From Plumapathes pennacea (taxonomy: Eukaryota; Cnidaria; Anthozoa; Antipatharia; Myriopathidae), in NCBI GenBank assembly GCA_964036295.1, contig OZ038465.1:10423667-10487666 (forward strand): a DNA stretch of 64,000 nt. The letters are read 5' to 3'. The notes beneath the pieces were generated by a model. The model worked only from the letters and a program-made list of their open reading frames with translations. It was not told the DNA's origin and did not search any database. Shown piece by piece: positions 1 through 11,900 of this stretch (the stretch's first letter is position 1; each line of letters begins with the position of its first letter). Position numbers and translations under genes: made by a program.

Positions 1-826
1 GACTTGAACCTTGTCTGCCTAAATTGAAATGAGTCACGATCCTTATAAACGTGAAGCAAGAACGGTGCGAGAATCAGTGTAGCACGTACCCAATGCACGT
101 TAGGACCAAAGAAACAACAGCTTGAAATACGATTTGGTACATTTCGTGGAATCGTAACAGCAACACTAACTCGCAAGTTCCTAAGAATATCTGTTTCGTA
201 GCTTTTAGTGTTGAGTAATGTTTTCCAGGTTGTTTTGAAATGACATGCTCGAAGTTTAGTTCGAATCGCTTTTATGCTACAGTAAAACGTCCGAAAAACG
301 CGTCTTTCAGTCGGACTTGACGGACGCAGAACAATTTATGAAATTTTTAAATTTTTAAGTTCGTCTGCCCGGTTGATCGTTTTTACGTTAGACGTCTCAG
401 ACGACTAATTCGACGTCTTCAAATGAATTGATCATCTACAGTATAAATTGAAGAAGAACTTTGTTTCCAATCTCCGTGTCTCCATATACACTGATTGTAT
501 TAGTAAGACATTCTTGCATGTTACATAATTAGCGGAATAAAGTAACTGCGCATGTAGAAAATGATAGAAAATGTTTTTCAAAAATCTTAACAATTTAATA
601 GTTTTAGAATTGCTAAATAAGTATCTGACGCTGTGATTATGTTGATCAATTAAATTGAAAAAGAAATCCCTCTAGAACTATCATATTGTTAGTATTTTTG
701 AAATACATTTTCTACCAGACATTTCAGACCTGCACAGTTACATGTTTCTGCTAGTATATAAAGGTTGAAATAACATATCTTACTAATATTTTTACTTTGT
801 TTGAAGGGTTGACCGTAACGACCCAC
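1..826. other. No gene seen; possible SNX14 terminal intron
   Basis: AT-rich sequence left of the last SNX14 exon found. I looked on the minus strand for the terminal helix and stop codon of SNX14 and found no convincing splice acceptor with matching coding. This stretch is most simply the last intron. Confidence 0.4.
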
Positions 827-3800
827 CTGCTTATTAAGTTTGCGATGTTGGAGGAGCTCAAAGAGTAACGTGATGCCAGCTTTGTGTCTGTCACCACCAA
901 TGACTCTCACAGCTGGATCTACATGGACAAAGGATGAATTGGTAACAAAAGTGAAAACAGTCCCACCCTGTACTTACCTCCTTTACAAACTTTTCTCAGC
1001 CAATGTATTGTTGGTTATATTTGGACTGTTTCAGAAACGACTATAGTTAGTAACGTAACTACAGTCAAACCTGTATATAACGGCCCTGTATATAACGGTC
1101 ACCGAACAATTTCCCGAAAATCGTGCCTTATATTTACTGTAAAGTTTACCTGTGTATAGCGGTCACTCGTATATAATGGACGCGGTCACTCTTTAGACTT
1201 CCCAAATCCACAATTTCATTATTTTTTACTTGTATATAACGGTCACCAAATTGGACTACGCTCATGGACTACAATCATGACAAGCTTTATTTGACAGCTC
1301 ATTAAATTGTAGCTACAAGGGCAAGGGTCGCATACAAATACAACTATTATACTAAATACAACTACAAATACATGTCATTGCCTGCGTCCGACACATGGTT
1401 GCAACAGATAGCAACAAAAGTGCCAATGTCCTGCTCTCGGGAGCGGGTCATATTGCGTTCAAACAATAGTTTCTGTCTTCGAACTAACACCCGTGTTTTC
1501 CGTACCAGATTGTATTCACTTTCGAATTGTGCACCCTACATGAAATCAAGCTTCGCGTTCCGAAATCTCAGAAAACCATAACAGAGTTTTCAGAATCCAT
1601 GCTGTTACTAAGAGTAAAAGCGTCTATGGTTCGCCTTTCCTACAAGGAAACTTAGGAGAAACTCAAGTATACTGCACCTCCCTAAAAGTACACCACAGAC
1701 ATTTGAGGGGCCTTTTTCACGTATTTTGAACGTTTCTGTTAATTGTTTTTGTCAATAAAATGTAAATTGAGTGATTATATCCACATAAAAACGTTTATTC
1801 ATTAACTTCCAGTAGAGTTTAAGGAAATCTGTATATAGCGGTCACTCTGTATATAACGGTCACCTGGCCATTTCCCAAGGATGACCGTTGATGTATACAG
1901 GTTTGACTGTACATCCTACTTGTTATGGTGCTCATGCTCTGATTGGTCAATGTACAGGTCCATAACTTGGGCGTGGACCAGCACGTTCTTTTCTCAGCGG
2001 AAAATGCCACATAAACATCTTATTAACCCCGTTCACTTGGTCCGTACGATACATTTATTGCCTCGAGTGTTCACACCTCACAATTCAACCCTCTAACAAA
2101 GACCATAATTTTGCTTTCACTGTAGCTTAGGCTTACATGCAATATTTATAACAGACTTCAGAGAATGTGTTGGATGACATTACGAGAATTTAACCTATTC
2201 AGCACAATTGGGTCAAAGGTCATAGGGTAAATCATACACGATAGTTCAAACGGCAGTGTTCATCAGATTTTCTTCAACGTTCTTATATTATCATTACTCC
2301 GGTGCACCGACGCCCGAATGCGTTATAAAGTGAATGTTTGCCTCACCTGGAAGAAAAGCCAATAATTCCTTTAATGACTCCTCTCTCCGTTCCAACTTCT
2401 GAGAATCAGTCCTGCAGAACAACAAGGAAAGTTTGTGAAATCTTTACACTGTCCACAGGAGTTGTATAGCCTCTGGGTAACATGCTCTGACGAGAATAAT
2501 ATCAAAGAAGGCGAAAAGCAACAAAACATTGTCTAGAGCATTAAATAACCTTCGAACAGGAGCAAAACAAGACTAACTCTCTGATATTTTCTAGATGTCA
2601 TACCGAACATACGTACACCAAAATATTAACATCGTATTCTGGTACTATTTTCATGTCAAATTATCCAGCAGAACATAGGTTCGTTTTATAACATTTCATG
2701 CAAGTGATATCAGTTCAAAACAGCCAAGCCTTCGTCTTACCGTGGTGGGTCTTGATCAAAGAAGATTGCATCTGAAACAAAACAAAACAATTCCTGCTGA
2801 CAGACCCAACAAAACCAATTTGACACGAGACTAAAGAGTTTATGTGTAAAGCAGCATCCCAAAGTATAAAACTACCGTTTTCCTGTTGAATGCAAAAATT
2901 AATGAGGGCCTCTCTCTTCCCCCCTCCGCAAGATTCCAAGGATAAAACAAGTACCAGGCTAATCCTACCCCAATTTTACCACAACTTGCATGTGTTTAAA
3001 AGTTCATGTAGTTAATAGTTTATACTAAAGTCGGTCTAAAATGAGCAACATTATACTGATAGCAATCGTTGATTTACTTGGACCTGTAATTCTTACCTCT
3101 TAACAAGTGAATAATCATAACGAGGCGTTGTTCATCCTTCAGCAGTTCTAGCTTGCCAGCAAGATATCTGTCAATACAGAGCAAACCGCAGATATAAGAA
3201 GAAATGGGCACAGAAGGTGTGGAGTTTGTTTATATAATCCAAAAACTAATTATATAAAACACACAAGTACCTACAGCAATTTACAGACCCCAGCATGCAT
3301 GTTCTCCATGACACAATCTCAAACAAACGATAAATGAATGCTTGGGGTGCTACCAAACTTAACAATCAAATGGAAGTTGTCAATAAATACATTCTCACAG
3401 GAGGGTGTGGTATAAACTTCTCAATTTTTACAAAACGTTTCGAAGTCATTATACTTATAAACCTCGGTACTGTAGAATAATCACTTACTGTTCTGCGAAC
3501 GCATCCAAAGTCTGTTGAACCAGGACTTTGGAACAGGAGAGGATACTCATCAGCCAAGTTTGAAGTTTGAAGAGATGCTCCACTACAAAACCAAGACGAG
3601 GAGAGCTTACTATATAATACGAGTGTTACATTGCCAACCAAAAACAAAGAAAATAAAAGAGGTGAGATTGATTAGGGTCCCAGCTTGGCAAACCCTATAT
3701 GTACTATGAAAAACAATACTAATAAGGAAGTAACAAAGCAAAATGTAATGACAGAAAAAAAAATTAAGTACAAGGAGATGAGTACAAACATGAAGCGTGT

Positions 3801-5945
3801 ATAAATGCTACCTAACTAAAGTTCTTAGCAGCAAAAGAGTCTGCCAGTAGCCTTCCAATGGAAGCACACAGTCTTTTTAGGATCTCACCCCGTTTGTATG
3901 AAAGACCAGTGTTTACATTCTTGTATTCATTTACAAATGTTACAACTTCTCAGGTAAAATTTACGTGCAGATATAATATTGAGTGAAACCTGTCTCACTT
4001 TAAAGCTCCATGTCTCTATTACGTTTGCTTTAAACTTTTTTCAGGGTTCAACATTATCGTCAGAAGACATAAGTATGAGCACGTAAATCAGCTTTGCACT
4101 TGTTTTGGCTCTTATTAACACGCAAATGTAATTTACACTACTTACAGTGTGGCACTGTATGGCATAAAGTAACTCAATGTCAGACAGTGTGCTACAAGAC
4201 TCCCAAGTACTTAAATAGCTCATTCACCAGCACATTTCGTGATCAGGTGGATAATTCAAATAGGTACTTACATAAAAACAGAATGTAGTCCGTGATTCCA
4301 TTCAGCTTCAACTCAGGTTTGGTCGGCACTGATGGGTAAAAACACCAACCAGTCTACTCAATATCATCATTCTTCTGCTTTGGGTTACCCATTGAGAACA
4401 CTGACGTGCGATCATATCTAGTTTGTATCATGTTGTGTTTTCTGTTACTGTAGATTCACAGGCAAAAACTACACACCGTTGCTTATGTCTTCAAGCTTTA
4501 GCCTTCCACCTCTGAAAGATACAGTGTAATTCTCACCAATTGTAGAAAACAAAAATGAATATACACAGGAATGCATGAATGAAAAAGGATAAGGAAAGAG
4601 AAGAAAAAAACAAGTTCAACTGTAAAGATGTAAAAAAATGACCTCGGAAATATGGGATGACGTAAAGATGGATGAATAGAGGAAAACAGAACACGAGGAG
4701 TAAAATTGTAGAAAAAGGAAGCAAGACAATTGAGGTATCGATAGACGGATGAAAGGGTAAATGATGAAATGAAAGGAAGGGAAGAAAGAACGAGTGAAAA
4801 AAGGAACTAAGGATAGTTGGAGAGGAACTGATCATAGGGCCTTCTGCTACTCATGGTGGCTTCACTGTATAATGTATAAGACAAGCATTACGGGGCGTTA
4901 TACTCATGCAGTTCTTACATTATCTCGTGGCATAGTACTTACGAACTTCTCTTCCGCTTGTGATAAAATCTGTCCTGCAAACCATAATACGAATTTACAC
5001 TATTTAAATGCTTGGAAGAAATATGGATCACACGCATAATTTAAACACCTAACGCCTGACTCAAATATCTCAGGGCGGACGATATTCGAATGATAATGTG
5101 GATACCTCTTTCGCCATTGGGTAGCCTCTTGCACCTGTGTCCAACATGTTCCTGAAATCAACATGCAACGAGTAACATGAAAGTAAAACACTTTTATTGA
5201 CAGTGTTCATCTTATAGCAAGAGATTGAATGCGACCAAGGCCAGCTTTATCCTGCAATGCCCTTACCTTGGGAGAGGTTTTCGTTTAGTTGGTTCAAATG
5301 TGGAAGACATAAAGGATGCCAGGAAGGGCTCCACATTTTGGCCTCTCTGAAATTCAAGGCATACCAATGGAATGTCTCAGTGACTAAGATTGTGACCATA
5401 AAAAGCGTATAAAAAAGAAATTAAACACAGTAAGCAAGGAAAAACCTCTGTAATCTAAAGAAATATTGGCAATGAAATGTCTGAAGATGCTTATGCCCAG
5501 GATTATATATAGAGAGGATATTACACGGCGGCGCGAAGATATGAATTTTATTTTCGAGTGGTAAAAACAATATTTTACGAACGAGCGCTTCGCAAGTGAG
5601 TAAAAATATTGTTTTTACCACTCGAAAATAAAATCCATATCTTCAAGCCGCCGTGTAATTTTCTTTTTATTATATTAGACACGAGTGTTTTACGAGAAAT
5701 TGCACAAACAACCGTGCAAAAGCGGGAAATGATGCCAACGATATCCTCACTAGTGAGGATATGGAAAATACGCCACTCGGGTCCCGGATGTAGTTTCGTA
5801 TGGATTTTACGCACGGTATATTTTCCAGTAAAACACTCGTGTCTATATAATAAATGGACTTATCACTGCACTTTCCCGCCCAAACCCACAAAGGGAGAAC
5901 CCACCTCTTTTTTCAAGATGGTCGTCATTGATTTAAATTTTTTCC
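827..5945 (-). CDS. SNX14: SNX14 exons 28-38: C-terminal nexin domain, incomplete
   Basis: Exons 5905-5945, 5267-5346, 5106-5151, 4943-4974, 4477-4511, 4272-4328, 3489-3582, 3097-3167, 2741-2771, 2347-2411 and 827-918. Landmarks: GKKFKSMTTILKKE, NVEPFLASFMSS, LNGITDYILFL, LVQQTLDAFAEQ, YLAGKLELLKDEQRLVMII, DAIFFDQDPPR, LKELLAFLP and ITLLFELLQHRKLNKQ, each alignable to the C-terminal nexin helices of SNX14. Exons 30-32 are short basic linker exons (DRFYHKRKRSS) supported mainly by phase and splice sites, so they are the least certain. The final exon, expected to encode a helix after KLNKQ, was not found in 1-826. Confidence 0.88.
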
Positions 5946-8900
5946 CTGAAATTAAATGGATGTACTCATTCGTTGTTGCCATATTAGAGTATGAGTGTGT
6001 TGACACCTATGCTAAAATAGAGAAAACGTAAGATTGAATATTACTAGTTGACCAGCTTCATAAAATACAGCTGGAAAGATTATCTCTGTGTTGAAATCAG
6101 TGATATGATCCAGTGTTCTTTCAAATGTAGTAATTACTCTACACTTCCTCAAATTAACTTATCAAAAAAAAGTCCCAACAAATATAAGATAGTATATCCC
6201 CTTTGCACACACCTGCAATGTCACCAACAGTATCTGACCCAAACATTTCTTTGCACTCCTTCTCAGGTGACAAAAAGTTGAACAGCAGGGCACTCCCCCT
6301 GAGTAGAGGGTTGTTCACAAGCGACTGAGGGACAAAAACAGCAACGGTAAATAAATGGTAGCTCATTACAGAAATCTAATCACTCAGGGATGAACATAAA
6401 ATTTAAAAAGTGCTGGTCAAAACAGTATACCATAGCTTGTCAACAAAAGTAAGAATAAAACAAGGTTATGCAATTTTCTATGCTTGTACCTGCAGATACA
6501 GTTCAAACTGCTCCTGGCAAGTTTCAAAGTATGCAGAAAGCTTTTTCTGAGACAGGCTCATGCCGCTGCTTCGTTTTGGTGGTAGAAATGTATCTTCGAT
6601 GGAACCTGGAAGGGTGACAACATAACATAAAGCAATTACAGTTTACCACAGCTAAAACAAGGTTAGTATTCTACTTGGAAGACAAAATTATGGTTATTTC
6701 AGATAGCTCACTGATGTTACCCTTCTTTTTATCATATTGTCCATCCCCACATACAAAGTACAAGTTGTACATCTTTCACTGGTCAACAAAAGCTAAACAT
6801 GGATTTTACGATTTTGTTCTCATCTCATAAGTGTATGTCTTACCATGAAACTCCTTCAATTTGCTATGCAACACATAAAACTCTTTGTAGGACCTTGAAA
6901 CGAAGAAAGTAATATTTATGAAGCATTCACAGACTTGGTCACTGTGGCACCAGGAGCCTAAGGGTACAGTAGGTATCTAAAGTGATGCAAGTGGGCAGAG
7001 TGAGTGCAGGTTGACAGAGATACATTGTATGCGAAGCTAAAAACTAGTGGTACCTCCGACATCCGCAACACCAAAGCACACAAGGCAACGCAGGTATTGA
7101 ACATACCACTAGTTTTGTTACTTGATGACACTAATCATGCAATTTGTATTAAATGAATAACTATAAACTATAAACTATGTAACTGATAAAGATCCACGCA
7201 GATTATACATGATAAATATAATTCGATCATCTGGCTCCATCCAAAGGATTCTAACACAAGTTTTAGAGTCACTGTCTCGGACTAGATTTTACTGGTAGTC
7301 ACGTGAGCTGTAAGCTGAAGAAGGCCATGGGTTATGGCCGAAACGTTCTTCGTTTCATACTCAATGTCCAGTAAGTGATTCAAATCTTTCTACTGATATA
7401 TAAATAGTAACATTTGTTTTGGAAACATTAACTTACCTGGCAACATCCCAATGATCAGCTAGTGAAATAAAAATCAGAACACTCATTAGATTCTGATACC
7501 AATTATCATCATATGAAATAAAACTAGTCAGTTGCAGCTTTGTTTTATCTCATTAACTCTAACCCAAACTCTTTCCTTCTTCCGAGATTTATATAGCATG
7601 TACCTTTCGCAAGATCGTTCCTTTCCACTGAGATGATATACAAACATTTCTGTGAAAATAGTTTAAGAAACTGTGTTAAAACTCTGGAAAAAGTGGAAGT
7701 GCATGTAGATTTTGGCAATTGTAAGGAATCAATCCTTATTTTCGGTACTTGGGGAAATGATTTATTATCCTCAGTTGAGTAGAACAATGCGTAAGCAAGG
7801 AGACAATAAATAGTTTACCAAGAAAAAGGATGGAAGGATGTGAAGAAGTGTAATACAGTAACTACAATAAATATTTGAGTGTGAGAAGTGCGCACATACG
7901 AGAACAAGGTCATACTGAATATGACATAAACTCCAGGGCCCGGTTTTTCAAAGCACGATTAGGCTAATCCTGGATTAGGTCTAAACTTTCTTGTCATTTT
8001 TTAGCCAGAAAACGTAAAAGTTTCGTTCACAACGACTTTCTTGATAACGTTTTAAGCTGGAACAAGCTTTCTAATCCATCTTCGAATAAAACCTTGCTGT
8101 TTATTGGGAGAGAGGTCGAGAGAAATAATTGCATAGTTCGTTAATCCTGGATTAGCTTAATCGGCTTTCGAAAAACCGGGCCCAGAGAAACAGGGTAAAG
8201 GCATCTTTATGTGAGCGAGATCACTATGAAACTAATATAAATAAGAAATGTACACTCAAGTAGCTTGCCTGTTTTGTCTGCATAATCATGTTAGGGACGG
8301 TAAGGGTCCACAAACTGAGGTCTCGCAGTGTCTCATCTTCTTCAGCATCATCCATATCTTCTTCCTCTTCACTTTCGAGTTCAAAATCCTGCATCATAAT
8401 AAGCAAGGCAAAATCAACCATCCATGCTTCATACAGACGTGTATCTCGCCATTGTACAAATTAAGAAAAGTATTACCCAAGTAAAGCGAGATTAACTTCT
8501 GCCAATGGTTCAAGCCAGTCAAACTACGAATTCTCTACAACTACTGATTAGGAAATCTGAGCAGGCTATACGCATTTTACCTCAACATATGCCCTACACG
8601 TACACAGTTTGAGATGTCTAACACCTAAATACAAGATGTAATTTAATATCATTTAATATGACTAATTTGCAACTAGCAGAACGTAGTTACTGATGGTTTT
8701 TTGGACCACGTCCAGGACATTTACGGCAAACTACTTGCGAACAATCGTCCAATAGTCCCAGGTAACAAATTAGGCCCGGTCCACACTAATCCGGATAAAT
8801 TTAAAAACGGATATTTACCAAGACGTGTTTTCAATGACCGAAAACGGATATTTTCGAAACGCGTTTTAGTGTGGACAGCAAAAACGACTCGAAAACAGTA

Positions 8901-11900
8901 GTGTGGACGCAAAACTTTCGATGCGTTTTCATACAAAACCTCCGTTTTCAAATTTACCCAGATTAGTGTGGACGGGGCTTTAACGCATTTTTCATTCTCT
9001 TTACACGTGGGCCTACGCAAATCCACGGCAAGTATAGTACACTGTCTGCAATGTGAGGCCTGATGTGGAAAGTTTCAACGCCTGGAGAATACAGTATGGC
9101 ACTGGCTAAAGTTTCAAGCATAATTAGACCACTGTCAGAGCCTGTTTGGCAGACTGTACAGCCATTTCTTGGCAGTCATTTACTTGGTAGGTTCTGAATT
9201 AACTGCCAGAATGTCCTTACCGGCGGAGTGTGTGCTGGGACAAATGGATCTTCTTCAAATGGAACTTCATCTGAGGAAGACCAGAAGATTAACAGTGATG
9301 AACATGATTGTAAGACACAAAATACTGGATTTGGTGCAGATGATATTAAGCGATCTAAATACTAAATTACAGTTTGGTTAATCTGAGTTTCCTTCCCTTT
9401 GCACTTTATCCTGTAAATGACATCTCTGAATTCACTGCTAATATGAGAGGAGGATACTGTGCAATATAGTGGGAAACATTACGATTGGCAGTTGGAAAAA
9501 CTGTATTAAACAACTTTTGCAAAGTAGTCAAAGTATGAAAAGCTCGTCTTCGGTATAACAATTAAAACCCTCCGTGGAGAAATGGCGTTATTGACGATTG
9601 TGTCTACAATTTTCTTTTTGGTCAAAATGCACTGTGAATTTGTTTACTGGCTCATCTTTACGTAAAGAAAAAAGAAAGAAACGTCCAAGTGTTTTCAATT
9701 ATACCTACACTTGTATCATAAATCTCAAAATTTATCAAGACAGCAATATAAAACATCTCTCTTTGATATCGTTTAGCACCTGGGCCTGGTTTTTCAAAGC
9801 ACGATTATAGGCTAATCCCCGATTAGGTCTAAACTTTCATGTCATTTATATGCCTGAAAATGTGAAGGTTTCGTTCACAACAACTTCCTTTATGTATTTT
9901 TAAGCTGGAACAAGCTTTTTAGTCCATCTTCGAACAAACTCTGCGGTTTATTGGCAGAGGGGTCGAGAGAAAGAATTTCGTTAATCCTGGATTAGCTTAG
10001 TCGACTTTCAAAAAACCGGGCCTGAACTGCATGTAAGAGTAGCTTCGGGCTCGGAAGACTAGGAAACCGACAAGCCGACGAGCCGACGGAGAACGAACGG
10101 ATACCGACACCGACGACGACGAGAGCTTGAAAGTAAACGTTCAGCTGACTAAAAATATTTTCTAAAACTTTAAACAGGACATAAAACTGAGAGCTTGAAC
10201 ACAGGAAACAAAAGTCCTGCCTTACCTCTGCTTGGGTTCAAAACCTTGTCTTTCAGCTTGCCAGCCAACTTTGAAAACTCTGCCAGAGGATCAAACTTCT
10301 TCTTTGACGCTCTGAAAGAATCAGTTTATTGACAAATTCTTTTGTATTAAAAATGTAATACTCCTATGTATGTATTGCTGCACAATGTATCTTTCACTAC
10401 TATCACAAATTTCCACAATTAAAACAATGCTGTTTGCATGAATACTCATTGTTGCTTTGTAGTTGTAGGTTGAGGCCCAATTCTCCTCAGACAGTAAAAA
10501 GGGCAATCCTGTCAAATAGATTGACGGTAAAAAAATCTACTAGAAATACGATAATCGCATATACCCCCTCACTCTGCCATTGATGGGACTTTTACTTTGG
10601 TAACTCCCAATAAGAGTAGCCTTTGTTTTACCGAAATGTTGACTCAATCTTTTCTTCGAACTCAAGTGCTACACGCAAAGGAAGGAGAAAAAGAATGGTG
10701 TGTGCTATACTTTTGCGTTGAAAAAAGAATCGATTGCGTGACGAAGTACGTATTTCCCACGGTCGGCACGTCAAATTAATTCATACAGTCTGCCAAGCAC
10801 GTTCTCGAAATTTAATACTCAAAGTTTGAAGTTGGTCGGCTGTCGTAGTACGGGAAAAAAGGAACACTGATTTTCCAATTTTGAATTCATAGGCAGTACA
10901 ATTAAATAGGCTTCCTGTGCGATTTGTTTTTACTACCGCATGCACCAGACTCAGGCATGCATATTTAATAGGCTCGAATTGTTTTGTATGTGAACCCACT
11001 CAAAACAGCAAAAGTTCTCCCAGAATCAAAGCAAAACTTGAACAGTTTACTTCAAATTATACACGGGCTTCAGACCCAGTAATACTTCTAAGGGCTTGTG
11101 AACGATTCTCGCTGCAATCACCGCGTGTCAGATTACAGAAAAATAAGACATCTGACTAAATCATTCAAGACTCCAAGTTCCGATTGCTCTGAGCAAATAC
11201 GGTAGCCGAAACTGGCGACAGAAGCGTAGTAAAACAATACTTCGAGGGAAAATGATCAGCATACAGATTTTAATACATTCTTGAAGTGATCGAGTTACAA
11301 AATATATATTTGTCACGGTGATTGTTCGATTTCCACTGACTAACCTTTGTTGCTTGTCCTTTCTAAATAAGTATCTGAGTTTAACACAAAACGGCGTCTG
11401 AAGCTCCCGATTTGCTTTCAAGCGCTGTTCCCTTTGCGGAGTTGTCTGTGTTACCCGCTTCTGTTCATGTCGCTTTTGGTCGGCATTCATGCGCTGTTGT
11501 CTTAATTTGCGGAGTCTTCTCTTCGGCCCGCTTTTTCTCCTGAAGTTTCCGATTTGCGTTCAAGCGCTGTTCTCTTTGCGGAGTTGTCTACGTTACCCGT
11601 TTCCGTTCATGTCGCTTTCGATCGGTATTCATGCGCTGTTGTTCGCTCGTTTCACGATTTCGCCTTGCTCGTGCCTGTTCCCTTCTCATTTGAAGACGAG
11701 CTTCGCGAGACTGTTGTGTTTCAAGTTTTTCAGTTAAGTTTTCCATTTTCGTGAACGCAGCTACAATATATTGTTACTTCGTTCAAATCTAAATGCTTCG
11801 TTCAAATCTAATTTCTCTAAGTTATTCCGAGTAAAACAACAGGGCCCGCGCCTAAAGTCGTACGCCAGACTGACAGACAGACAACGTTAAATTTCGAGAT

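Noticed and set aside
840-1046. Plus-strand open frame of 68 codons
   Set aside because: It is antisense to SNX14 exon 38, whose coding matches the family; the plus frame has no recognisable content.
1372-1581. Plus-strand open frame inside the TA-flanked element
   Set aside because: Too short for a transposase and without DDE/D or helix-turn-helix features.
4150-4210. Possible SNX14 exon on the minus strand (frame with LSYFMPYS)
   Set aside because: Exon 33 joins exon 34 in phase without it, and that junction aligns to human SNX14 without a gap.
4533-4835. Minus-strand 100-codon frame rich in Phe, Ser and Leu
   Set aside because: Low-complexity translation of purine-rich intron sequence with no splice borders; it sits between SNX14 exons 31 and 32.
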